A stretch of 64,000 bases of DNA, taken from contig CP075366.1 of assembly GCA_019454145.1 (NCBI GenBank), forward strand, positions 1-64,000, read 5' to 3'. This DNA is from Fimbriimonadaceae bacterium (lineage in GTDB: Bacteria > Armatimonadota > Fimbriimonadia > Fimbriimonadales > Fimbriimonadaceae). The notes below the pieces were generated by a model that saw only the letters and a list, made by a program, of their open reading frames with translations, searched no databases and had not been told where the DNA came from. Position 1 is the first letter of the stretch. Every line of letters starts with the position of its first letter. Position numbers and translations under genes: made by a program. Of the stretch, positions 33,759 through 41,788 are shown in pieces.

Positions 33759-34730
33759 TTACTTGCCTGCGTGCGGATTCACGAGTTTCTTGGCGTGTTT
33801 GATCGGCATCCAAACGAATTCTGCTTTTCCGATAATTGCCGAGCGAGGAACAAGTCCCCAAAATCGGCTGTCGCTTGAACCGTTGCGGTTGTCACCGATC
33901 ATCAAATAGTAGCCGTCAGGAATTTTCACCGCCGGGGCATCTTTAGCTTGTTGCCAATCAGTGATTTCAATCGGGAATTTAGGATCCCAAGCATTCACGC
34001 TCAGCCCGGAATTTTCGTCGGACCGATACATAAGGGGGATAACGCCAGCCGGGTTTCCAGGATTATTAGGATTGCTGTTTTGGTATTGAGGCCAATCAAT
34101 CAGCTTGAAATCGGGCATGGCTTCAATGTAGCTGCCCCACAAATCTTTTTCGAGCGGAACCAAGTTGCCCTTGGTCGGATCGCTGATCACCTTATAGGCT
34201 TCATCAATTGGCTTTCCATTGCGGTAAACCTGCCAATCCTTCATTTCAATGATGTCGCCCGGAACGCCAAGGCATCGCTTAATGAAGTCTGTGTCCTCGA
34301 CTGACTGATCGGCATGCAAAGCGTACTTAGGTGGCTTGAAAACAACGATGTCGCCAAACTGAGGGTTAGTCGTTCGGTATATAAATTTGTTGGCGACAAT
34401 AAAGTCTCCCACGCGCAGGGTATCAACCATGGATGGCGTTGGAATAAAAAATGTTTGAATGCCGAACGGTCGGACGAGCATAAAAACCACGACCGCCGCA
34501 TAAATCAACGCATCGGAAATATCGTTTACGACTCTCGCAAAACTGTATCCACCAGTGCGTAAATGAATCGGCGTCTTTTTAAGGAAGGCAAAAAGTGCAA
34601 ATCGCAAAATAGTAAGCACCACCGAGAAGATCACGATGGTGCTGATGGGAACCCGCGCAATGCGGTCAATCATAAAGAAGATCCCGTTTGGTTGGGCAGT
34701 GGCCCACAGATTCCCGGCCAAAGGCAACAT
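33759..34730 (-). CDS. lepB: Signal peptidase I
   Basis: The enzyme removes leader peptides of Sec-exported proteins at the inner membrane. It has two N-terminal membrane segments (about 28-48 and 73-90), then the catalytic serine in PTPSMVDTL (Ser100) and general-base lysine in DFIKRCLGVPGD (Lys151). GDNRNGSSDSRFWG (box E) lies near the C-terminus. An alternative start at 34673 (ATG) would remove 19 residues. It follows rplS after 2 nt, the usual order trmD-rplS-lepB. Confidence 0.94.
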   Translation of the reverse strand: MLPLAGNLWATAQPNGIFFMIDRIARVPISTIVIFSVVLTILRFALFAFLKKTPIHLRTGGYSFARVVNDISDALIYAAVVVFMLVRPFGIQTFFIPTPSMVDTLRVGDFIVANKFIYRTTNPQFGDIVVFKPPKYALHADQSVEDTDFIKRCLGVPGDIIEMKDWQVYRNGKPIDEAYKVISDPTKGNLVPLEKDLWGSYIEAMPDFKLIDWPQYQNSNPNNPGNPAGVIPLMYRSDENSGLSVNAWDPKFPIEITDWQQAKDAPAVKIPDGYYLMIGDNRNGSSDSRFWGLVPRSAIIGKAEFVWMPIKHAKKLVNPHAGK

Positions 34731-34732
34731 GA

Positions 34733-35083
34733 TTAGCGCTTCTCGGCGATGCGAGCAGCCTTACCCACTTTGTCTCGGATGTAGTAGAGCTTTGCTCGTC
34801 GAACCTTACCATGTCGAAGAACTTCAAACTTCGCTACGTTTGGGCTGTGCAGTGGAAGGGTTCTTTCAACTCCCACACCATTGCTGATTTTTCGGAGAGT
34901 AACGTTCTTGGCGACTCCACCGTTTTTGATGGCGATAACAAGGCCTTCAAAAATCTGAATTCGTTCTTTGCCGGCTTCACGAACCTTTACGTGAGCACGG
35001 ACGGTATCTCCAGGTCGAATATCGGGAACATCGGTTTTGATATTCGGCTGGGCAACGCTTGCAAGAATGGCTTGCTTTGACAT
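34733..35083 (-). CDS. rplS: 50S ribosomal protein L19
   Basis: The 116-residue protein matches bL19: [45 protein letters not shown], and [19 protein letters not shown]. It sits at the subunit interface. The SD AGGAG is eight bases before the ATG. It lies between trmD and lepB in the conserved ribosome/tRNA-modification cluster. Confidence 0.97.
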   Translation of the reverse strand: MSKQAILASVAQPNIKTDVPDIRPGDTVRAHVKVREAGKERIQIFEGLVIAIKNGGVAKNVTLRKISNGVGVERTLPLHSPNVAKFEVLRHGKVRRAKLYYIRDKVGKAARIAEKR

Positions 35084-35131
35084 AATTCTGGTCTCCTGAA
35101 TACTGGCCGGGAAGCCGTTTCGGACTCACGA

Positions 35132-35842
35132 TTATAGCAAATCTAAATCGTCTGGACTCAGGTCTGCGGTGCAGAATAGGTCCGGTCGGTCTTTTTTTGT
35201 GCGAATCAGCTGTTGTTGGCGGCGCCACTGGGCAATTTTCTGGTGATTTCCTGAGGTCAGCACCTCTGGCACAGATTCACCAAGGAATGTCGCTGGTTTG
35301 GTATAGAGAGGAAATCCGAGCAAGCCAGAATTGGAGTGCGAATCATCTTCATGGGATTCTTGCGATCCAAGAACTCCGGGCAAGAGTCGAACAATGCCAT
35401 CTGTCATGAGCAGAGCCGGGAGTTCGCCGCCGGTTAGGACAAAATCACCGATGGAGAACGCGTGCGTGCACAGTTTAGTACGGACTCGCTCGTCAATCCC
35501 TTCGTAATGCCCGCAAACGAAAACAACGTGTTCAAATTTGCCGAGACTTTCTGCATCGTGCTGGGTAAACAACGGTGCGGCCGGATCGGTTAATACTACA
35601 GCAGTTGCCGAAGTGCGCTCGCAGGCAGTGAGAGCGGATTCCACTAATGGAGCCATCATCACCATGCCCGGGCCGCCACCGTAAGGCGAATCGTCAACAG
35701 TTTTGTGCTTGTCAGTGGCAAAGTCGCGTGGATTTTGCGCTGAAAACTTCACAATCCCCGCCCGAGCTGCGCGGCTCATCATTGAATGCTCAAGCGCAGG
35801 CAATACTAACTCAGGAAATAGTGTGACGAAATCAATGCGCAT
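35132..35842 (-). CDS. trmD: tRNA (guanine37-N1)-methyltransferase TrmD
   Basis: TrmD methylates G37 using SAM. From the ATG at 35842 the protein has 236 residues, normal for the family. Landmarks are MRIDFVTLFPELV, DSPYGGGPGMVMMAP, the trefoil-knot region FVCGHYEGIDERV and IGDFVLTGGELPALL, and LYTKPATFLG. An upstream extension would cross the divergent gcvH start and is rejected. rpsP and rimM, often upstream, are absent here. Confidence 0.96.
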   Translation of the reverse strand: MRIDFVTLFPELVLPALEHSMMSRAARAGIVKFSAQNPRDFATDKHKTVDDSPYGGGPGMVMMAPLVESALTACERTSATAVVLTDPAAPLFTQHDAESLGKFEHVVFVCGHYEGIDERVRTKLCTHAFSIGDFVLTGGELPALLMTDGIVRLLPGVLGSQESHEDDSHSNSGLLGFPLYTKPATFLGESVPEVLTSGNHQKIAQWRRQQQLIRTKKDRPDLFCTADLSPDDLDLL

Positions 35843-35924
35843 ATTAAGCCGAGATTTAAGGTTACCGCGACCTAAAGCTCTCCATTGGTTTTTGCGGGAT
35901 TTTGGCGGGTAAAGTGGATTTGCT

Positions 35925-36305
35925 GTGAACGTACCAAACGATCTGAAATACACCAAGTCCCATGAATGGGTGCGAGTAGATGGCGATGTCGCCACCGTTG
36001 GAATTACCGACCACGCCCAAAGCGAACTCGGGGACATCGTATTTGTTGACCTTCCCAACGTGGGTCGAGCAATCGGAGCCGAAGAAACGTTTGGCTCGGT
36101 CGAAAGCGTAAAAACCGTCAGCGATATTTATTCACCAGTGAGTGGGGAAGTCGTCGAAGTAAACGAAAGCCTTGGATCTCAAAGCGAACTCGTCAATTCC
36201 GATCCCTACGGTGGCGGCTGGCTTGTAAAGATCAAACTCAATGATCCAAGCGCGGCAGATTCACTTCTGAGCCCAGAAGGATATTCCGCTAGCTTGAACG
36301 ACTAA
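35925..36305 (+). CDS. gcvH: Glycine cleavage system H protein
   Basis: This is the lipoyl carrier of the glycine cleavage complex. It has 126 residues with SHEWVRVDGDVATVGITDHAQ (12-32) and the lipoylation site FGSVESVKTVSDIYSP (Lys63). The other subunits (gcvT, gcvP) are not in the window, so it stands alone. A good intrinsic terminator follows it. Confidence 0.97.
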   Translation: MNVPNDLKYTKSHEWVRVDGDVATVGITDHAQSELGDIVFVDLPNVGRAIGAEETFGSVESVKTVSDIYSPVSGEVVEVNESLGSQSELVNSDPYGGGWLVKIKLNDPSAADSLLSPEGYSASLND

Positions 36306-36327
36306 TCGCTTTTTCAAGTTTAAAAGG

Positions 36328-36359
36328 AATCCGCCAAACGTCTCGTTCGGCGGATTTTT
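36328..36359 (+). terminator. Rho-independent terminator of gcvH
   Basis: AATCCGCCAAACG and CGTTCGGCGGATT form a near-perfect stem with a TCT loop and a following TTTTT. It lies 23 nt after the gcvH stop. Confidence 0.8.
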
Positions 36360-36440
36360 CCATTTCTGAAGGTGGGTGGTTCGCCCTTGAAACAGGAACT
36401 CGGATAGTAAAATTTTACGTATCTGGAGGGGGCAATTCTC

Positions 36441-37805
36441 ATGCTCGGTCGTAACTCCGTACTCTCATTCCGCGATTTCCGCAATCTCTGGCTTGGCCAA
36501 ACCATTTCGCAATTCGGCGATGCCGTTTATGCGCTGGTCTTATTGTTTATGGCCGGACATGTCAGCGGCGATCCGCTGATGGTGGGATTGGTTGGAGTTT
36601 TGCAGGCGATTCCTTTTGTTGTGCTTGGCCCGGTTGCGGGAATCCTTGCCGACCGTATTGATCGCCGCACTCAATTAATTGTTGCGGATATGTGCAGCGT
36701 GACTTTTACGCTGGCACTCTCGATTTATGCATTTTTTCATCCAAATCCTGAAGTTTGGGTGCTTTGTTTAGCTGCGTTTTTGTTGGCAACCGCCCACACG
36801 TTTTTCTTACCCGCGAGGTCAGCCGCAATCCCTCGACTGGTGCCAAAAGATCAAGTCTATGCGGCAAACGGACTGGCAATGGCAACTCAGCAAGTAGTCG
36901 CGATGGCGGGAATTGGGCTATCTGCTGGCGCGCTCGGTTTGGTCTACAAACTTGCTCCCAATTACTTCTTCTTCATCGCGGCTACTGTGAACTGCTTGAC
37001 CTTCGCGTTTTCGGTGATCTTCCTACTCAGGCTCCCAAGCATAAAAGCAGATCGAGAGATGATCGAAAAAATGTCGAACCAATCGTTTGGGAAAACGATC
37101 TCAAACGCTTTAGATCAAATGAAGACTGAAGTTAAAGAAGGTCTTCGCGTTATGCGGGGCGATGCGCTGGTACGGGTTGCGCTTCCGCTAAACGTCATCG
37201 GAACAATTTTCATCAGCGGCTTTATGGTGGTTTACATCGCCGTGAACAAAGCGTGGTACGGCGGTGAATTTGGCACATTAGCTTGGATCGAGTTTTCGTT
37301 TGCCGCCACTATGATGGTGTTCAGTATTGTTGTCAGTAAGCTTAAAGTGAGCCGCCCAGGGTTAAGTTTTGCGATTGCCCAAACGGCAATCGGAGTTCTG
37401 GTTGTTGCTATGGCGTGGAGCAAACCATATTGGGTTTTCATTGTCGTGAATGCACTTTGCGGCATAGTATTGCCGTTTATTATCTTGCCACTCAGCACTT
37501 ATATGCAGACGGCAATCCACGATTCGGTGCGTGGGCGTGTGAACTCATCTTGGGCAATGGTGACTCAAGGCATGGTTCCAGTCGGGATGGCTCTCACCGG
37601 CCCAATGCTCAAGTTTTTTGGTGCCGAGAACTCATTTATCATCATGGGTGCTGGGCTGGCGGCATCTGGTGTTGGCGGATTCTTCTTCCCGCGGTTTATC
37701 GCCGCGCGAATACCGGATACAACTCCAGAATCAGGCGACCTGGAGCCCGCTCTTGTAACCAACTTGATTGAGGATGAAGGCGAAATCCTCGAACCCTTGA
37801 CTTAA
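36441..37805 (+). CDS. MFS transporter (DHA3-like)
   Basis: The 454-residue protein has about twelve membrane helices. The opening NSVLSFRDFRNLWLGQTISQFGDAVYA and the loop GILADRIDRRTQL are typical of the DHA3/antibiotic-efflux-type MFS group. SVRGRVNSSWAMVTQGMVPVG matches the motif found in the second half of this group. The substrate is unknown. Its last 75 nt overlap the convergent gene. Confidence 0.88.
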   Translation: MLGRNSVLSFRDFRNLWLGQTISQFGDAVYALVLLFMAGHVSGDPLMVGLVGVLQAIPFVVLGPVAGILADRIDRRTQLIVADMCSVTFTLALSIYAFFHPNPEVWVLCLAAFLLATAHTFFLPARSAAIPRLVPKDQVYAANGLAMATQQVVAMAGIGLSAGALGLVYKLAPNYFFFIAATVNCLTFAFSVIFLLRLPSIKADREMIEKMSNQSFGKTISNALDQMKTEVKEGLRVMRGDALVRVALPLNVIGTIFISGFMVVYIAVNKAWYGGEFGTLAWIEFSFAATMMVFSIVVSKLKVSRPGLSFAIAQTAIGVLVVAMAWSKPYWVFIVVNALCGIVLPFIILPLSTYMQTAIHDSVRGRVNSSWAMVTQGMVPVGMALTGPMLKFFGAENSFIIMGAGLAASGVGGFFFPRFIAARIPDTTPESGDLEPALVTNLIEDEGEILEPLT

Positions 37806-38243
37806 TTGGTCAAAAATCGGGGCTTCCGCATCGTATGGTTTGTGGCTGAACGTGCTCACTAGATGGTAACTCTGCTTTCCTTGTTGAATGTAATGCAGAG
37901 TCAAATCTGAGAGGGAAGCTTTTTTGAAATGCTCAGGGTAAATCCCCGTCCAAAACAAAATGAAATCGCCGATATGTTTATGGACTTCACGCTCTCGGTC
38001 AAACGAATCAGCTTTTGTTCGCACATCGCCTTCGGCAAGCATTTCGATAATTGATTGCACAGGCTTACCATCGGCGGAACGAATTTGATAGAGGCGATCC
38101 GTGCGCATGAAGTCGAGGAGTAAGGTGCCCAGATAACTCTTGGTAGAAGGAGCGACGGTCGAGCCAATATGCCGCTCGACCTCTTGATTGATGAGGTCAA
38201 TCAGCAGCATCGACAACGGATGACTTGAACTGATTTCTTTCAT
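37731..38243 (-). CDS. Conserved hypothetical helical protein
   Basis: The 170-residue mostly helical protein carries a segment HKHIGDFILFWTGIYPEHF (about 91-109), followed by YIQQGKQSYHLVS. It resembles a widespread uncharacterised family I cannot name. No signal peptide or cofactor motif is seen. It is convergent with the MFS gene and shares 75 nt with it, an unusually deep overlap that suggests either antisense coupling or a true C-terminal overrun. Confidence 0.72.
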   Translation of the reverse strand: MKEISSSHPLSMLLIDLINQEVERHIGSTVAPSTKSYLGTLLLDFMRTDRLYQIRSADGKPVQSIIEMLAEGDVRTKADSFDREREVHKHIGDFILFWTGIYPEHFKKASLSDLTLHYIQQGKQSYHLVSTFSHKPYDAEAPIFDQLSQGFEDFAFILNQVGYKSGLQVA

Positions 38244-38413
38244 TTAAACCTTAGACGATTAAGCCAATATCCAGGTTCTCAACCGCCTAACTGTATTATC
38301 GGTCTGTGAACGTAAATGGTTAAGAAAACTCTGGCTATATTGCTGGGTGGGGAACACCCGATAATAAAAGGCAACCTTGAGTTATAAAAGACGTCTAAAA
38401 GGTTACAGCAGCA

Positions 38414-39217
38414 ATGAAGCCACAGGCCCCAATCGATCCTTACGCTTTGGAAACACGGCGCAACACACTCGCCCTTGGAATAGGCATCGGGGTTTTAGTT
38501 GCGCTATTGCTGATCGGCGGTGGCTTAGTTGCTCTAGGATTGTTTGGCCCCAAAGGGCAAAACGTGACTTCACAGGCTCCGTTGAAGACCCCAATTGCGT
38601 TGCCTCAAGCTGGTCAGCCAGTGGCTCCGGCTTTGCCCATTGAAAAACCGAAAGATGTAGCCATGCCGGATGACATCTACAACTGGCTAGAACATCTGAG
38701 GATTACCGAAGAAAAGAAGCATCAACTTGCTTTAGCTCAAATCGCTGACTTTTCGATTCTTAAAACTCAATTGGGTGGCCCAACCGCTGGAGTAAGTGTC
38801 GAGGGTCTTTCAAATCCCGACAGCGGAGAACCAGATTCGCCCGATAAAGTTGCTAAAAACGCAATGTCAGACAGGCGTCCAGAGTGGCAAGAATTACAGA
38901 AGTTCTTTTTAAGCGTTCCACCACCTTCTGAGTGTGCTCCAATTCAAGCAAGCTATTCACAACATTTGGGCGAATGTAGCGCTATGTTCGGCGAAGTGAT
39001 GGACATTTTTTCCGGTATTGCCGAAGATCCTCAGTCAGCTCTAACCAAGGCATATTCCATGCTGGGCAAAAGTACGGGCAGAGTTGACGAATTCGGTATT
39101 CAGACAGATTCACAGGTTAAGGAGATTTGCGATAAATATCATACGCGCAAGTGGTTTGAGATCAAAGGTGACGTTGGTGGTGGAATTGGGCCCGTACTGG
39201 GATTACCAGGGTTCTAA
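38414..39217 (+). CDS. Membrane-anchored hypothetical protein
   Basis: The 267-residue protein has one N-terminal membrane helix (about 20-44, NTLALGIGIGVLVALLLIGG) followed by a proline-rich linker (about 45-80) and a soluble domain of about 185 residues with two cysteine pairs (ECAPIQ and GECSAM; EICDKYHTRKWFEI). The C-terminus is glycine-rich (GDVGGGIGPVLGLPGF). No family is recognised. It is 26 bp upstream of panB on the same strand. Confidence 0.78.
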   Translation: MKPQAPIDPYALETRRNTLALGIGIGVLVALLLIGGGLVALGLFGPKGQNVTSQAPLKTPIALPQAGQPVAPALPIEKPKDVAMPDDIYNWLEHLRITEEKKHQLALAQIADFSILKTQLGGPTAGVSVEGLSNPDSGEPDSPDKVAKNAMSDRRPEWQELQKFFLSVPPPSECAPIQASYSQHLGECSAMFGEVMDIFSGIAEDPQSALTKAYSMLGKSTGRVDEFGIQTDSQVKEICDKYHTRKWFEIKGDVGGGIGPVLGLPGF

Positions 39218-39243
39218 TATTTGAACCGGTAATATCGGTTTTC

Positions 39244-40023
39244 ATGGGTAAAAAGCGATCTGCCCCCGGCCTCCTCGCGCAAAAGGGACAATCCCGTGTG
39301 GTCTGTTTGACCGCCTACGATGTGATGTCCGCGCAGATTGCTGACCTCGCCGAAGTAGACCTTGTATTAGTCGGCGATTCACTTGGGAACGTAATCCTTG
39401 GTCAGCAAACCACGGTTCAGGTGACTCTAACAGAGGTAGAGCACCACGTTCGGGCGGTTCGGAATGGGTTGCATAACGCTTTACTCATTGCTGACCTTCC
39501 ATTTGGAAGTTACCAATCCAGCGTAGCCCAAGCGGTTGATAGTGCAGTGACTTTAATGAAAGCCGGAGCCGAAGGAGTCAAGCTGGAAGGTGATTATCCA
39601 GAAGCCGTATCCGCATTAGTTAAGGCAGGAATTCCTACGATGGGGCACGTTGGTTTCACTCCTCAAAGTGTGAACGGGTTTGGCGGATTCAAAGTTCAGG
39701 GTCGCGATAACGGCGATGAGGTACTTGCTATGGCGAAACGGCTCAGCGACGCCGGAGCTTTTGGGGTCGTTTTAGAACTGATCCCTGCTGAACTTTCAAA
39801 AAGGATCACTGTCGCGATTGATGCAATCACAATCGGAATTGGGGCTGGCATTGAATGCGACGGAGAGATTCAAGTTTGGCACGATGTTCTTGGATTGAGC
39901 GCGCACAAGTTTAAGCATGCAACTTCATTTGTGGATGGACGGGAATTATTCACACACGCTTTAAAGAACTACTCAGAGGCTGTGCGAAACCGCTCGTTTC
40001 CTTCGGAGGAAAATAGTTTTTGA
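39244..40023 (+). CDS. panB: Ketopantoate hydroxymethyltransferase
   Basis: The enzyme adds a hydroxymethyl group to 2-oxoisovalerate in pantothenate/CoA synthesis. Its 259 residues include VCLTAYDVMSAQIAD, DLVLVGDSLGNVILG, and the C-terminal IGIGAGIECDGEIQVWHDVLG. The active-site and Mg-binding aspartates fall in these segments. Its stop overlaps the start of panC. Confidence 0.95.
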   Translation: MGKKRSAPGLLAQKGQSRVVCLTAYDVMSAQIADLAEVDLVLVGDSLGNVILGQQTTVQVTLTEVEHHVRAVRNGLHNALLIADLPFGSYQSSVAQAVDSAVTLMKAGAEGVKLEGDYPEAVSALVKAGIPTMGHVGFTPQSVNGFGGFKVQGRDNGDEVLAMAKRLSDAGAFGVVLELIPAELSKRITVAIDAITIGIGAGIECDGEIQVWHDVLGLSAHKFKHATSFVDGRELFTHALKNYSEAVRNRSFPSEENSF

Positions 40024-40907
40024 AGGTCATTCGTACAATAGCTGAGTTTAGAAGTCAGCGAGAAAGTTTTGGCAAATTGGGATTTGTGCCAACAATGGGG
40101 GCTCTCCATCAGGGTCATCTGAGCCTCATGGAGCAATCAGCAAAAGAAAACGATACTTCTGCTATTAGCATTTTTGTGAATCCTCTTCAATTTGGACCAA
40201 ACGAAGATTTAAGCAAATACCCCCGACAAGAATCAGAAGACTTGGAGATGGCAAGCTCAGTTGGAGTTCAAGTGGCGTTTTGCCCAAGCGTGGAAGAAAT
40301 GCTGGGTCGCAATGCTACTTCGGTAACTGTTACCGGAGTTTCCGACTTATTTGAAGGCGAGAAAAGACCAGGGCATTTTACAGGCGTAGCAACTATTGTC
40401 GCCCAATTATTTGGAATCGTCCAGCCCAATGTAGCTTATTTCGGATTAAAGGATTTGCAGCAATGCGCCGTTATTCGGCAAATGGTTGATGACCTCTGCA
40501 TTCCCGTAGGCTTAAAGTTTTGCGAGACCGTGCGGGAGCCATCTGGCCTGGCTATGAGTAGCCGCAACAAATACTTTTCTGCTGGTGAGTTTGAGAGAGC
40601 CTCGAACTTAAATAGAGTCATTGTTGCTTGTGCAAATGAGATCGCGAAAGATTTTAAGAATAAAAAATCTGCCCTGAACCGCGCATTAAACGAACTTTCA
40701 AATCTTGAATTTGAAGTGCAGTATCTGGAATTAGTAAACTCATTGACCATGCAACCAGTGACTGAACAAGAGCTTGGTCAAATATTGAGTCAAAGGTTGA
40801 GTCAAGTAGGAGGAACATCAAATCCTTATAGAATTATAGTTGCCGCTCAGTTCTGTGGAGTTCGACTCATTGATAACGTTTCTCTACCTATTCAATCACA
40901 AAATTAA
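40020..40907 (+). CDS. panC: Pantothenate synthetase
   Basis: The enzyme condenses pantoate and beta-alanine at the expense of ATP. Family signatures are FVPTMGALHQGHLSLM, IFVNPLQFGPNEDLSKYPR, KRPGHFTGVATIV, FGLKDLQQCAVIRQM, and a REPSGLAMSSRN KMSKS-like element. The start is TTG overlapping the panB stop (TTGA). panD is not in the window. Confidence 0.95.
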   Translation: MKVIRTIAEFRSQRESFGKLGFVPTMGALHQGHLSLMEQSAKENDTSAISIFVNPLQFGPNEDLSKYPRQESEDLEMASSVGVQVAFCPSVEEMLGRNATSVTVTGVSDLFEGEKRPGHFTGVATIVAQLFGIVQPNVAYFGLKDLQQCAVIRQMVDDLCIPVGLKFCETVREPSGLAMSSRNKYFSAGEFERASNLNRVIVACANEIAKDFKNKKSALNRALNELSNLEFEVQYLELVNSLTMQPVTEQELGQILSQRLSQVGGTSNPYRIIVAAQFCGVRLIDNVSLPIQSQN

Positions 40908-40932
40908 AGGCCAAGCGAAAATTAAATTGTTG

Positions 40933-40941
40933 TGATATAAT
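40933..40941 (+). promoter_or_regulatory. Extended -10 promoter
   Basis: TGATATAAT is a consensus extended -10 (TGn plus TATAAT) 43 bp before the small basic protein gene. No clear -35 is present, as allowed for extended -10 promoters. Confidence 0.5.
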
Positions 40942-40983
40942 TATCAAATTGCACGTAAATGGATTTGTGCGAGAGAGAATGGC

Positions 40984-41391
40984 ATGGCAAAATCAATGAA
41001 CAAAATAAAGGCGGGTCTCAAGCTCAAGACCGCTTCGCGAGAAGGCGCACTGAGCCTTAAATTAGGAGTTAAAAAGCACACGCTTCCTTACGAAGTTCGA
41101 TTGCTTCAAAGCGACAACTATGTTTTCGTCCACGTTCCTCCTGCGGCCGAGGTAATGAAGATCACAAAAGACGGCTTAGTCGTCGTTACCGATCCTGCAG
41201 AAGCAGAAACTGCGGTGAACGAATTTAAAAAATCTCGCCGACGCAAGCGCGGTGCTAATAAAACCAGCGCAGAAGTTCCTGATGAGTTAAAAGCCGCTCT
41301 GGCAAAAATTCCTGCGGGTCACAAACTGGTCATCGGCCCAGATGGTCAGCCTCGCTTGGCAAAAACCCGAAAGCGCACAAAGAAGTCGTAA
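40984..41391 (+). CDS. Small basic protein, possible nucleic-acid binder
   Basis: The 135-residue protein is strongly basic at both ends: KSMNKIKAGLKLKTASREG at the start, KKSRRRKRGANKTS in the middle and AKTRKRTKKS at the end. A beta-rich core of about 45 residues sits between (YEVRLLQSDNYVFVHVPPAA). It is not HU or any histone I recognise, though a nucleoid or ribosome-associated role fits the charge. It has its own extended -10 promoter and a strong terminator, so it is monocistronic. Confidence 0.75.
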   Translation: MAKSMNKIKAGLKLKTASREGALSLKLGVKKHTLPYEVRLLQSDNYVFVHVPPAAEVMKITKDGLVVVTDPAEAETAVNEFKKSRRRKRGANKTSAEVPDELKAALAKIPAGHKLVIGPDGQPRLAKTRKRTKKS

Positions 41392-41406
41392 TCAGTTCAT
41401 AAGATT

Positions 41407-41454
41407 GTTACCCGACTGGTCACAGTACGAACTGTTCTCAGTCGGGTAACTTTT
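41407..41454 (+). terminator. Strong Rho-independent terminator
   Basis: GTTACCCGACTG and CAGTCGGGTAAC form a perfect 12-bp stem (20-base loop) followed by TTTT, just before the tRNA gene. Confidence 0.85.
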
Positions 41455-41462
41455 CGCCTCAG

Positions 41463-41537
41463 GCCCGATTAGCTCAGTGGTAGAGCAACCGCCTTGTAAG
41501 CGGTAGGTCATCAGTTCAAATCTGTTATCGGGCTCCA
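41463..41537 (+). tRNA. tRNA-Thr (anticodon TGT), CCA encoded
   Basis: The cloverleaf is complete. The acceptor stem is GCCCGAT/ATCGGGC, the D-arm is GCTCAGTGGTAGAGC, and the anticodon stem ACCGC/GCGGT carries loop CTTGTAA (anticodon TGT). The T-arm ends in TTCAAAT (one T-T mismatch in the T-stem). TCCA at the end includes an encoded CCA. Confidence 0.93.
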
Positions 41538-41788
41538 TTACTATCTTCTTAGCCATCATTCAATACCCTTGTTGGAGGTAATCAAAAACACTAATCCTAC
41601 AAACAATGATTGCGGAAGAAATAATAAAGTTTTCTGACTAAAACTATACAAAAATGTACATATTTTCTGAGCAATTGGTTTCTTGCGGTTTTTCTGATTT
41701 AGGCAATTTTTCTAGCATTTGAGCAGTATAAATTTCTCAGTGCACTACTGAATGCACTAAATTTGGGGTTTCAAGCCCTGGGAGCAAA
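41538..41788. other. AT-rich intergenic gap
   Basis: About 250 bp of AT-rich DNA between tRNA-Thr and the DUF4382 gene. The only structure I see is a small inverted repeat AGTGCA...TGCACT (41739-41758) and a GGGAG Shine-Dalgarno just before the next ATG. Confidence 0.6.
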
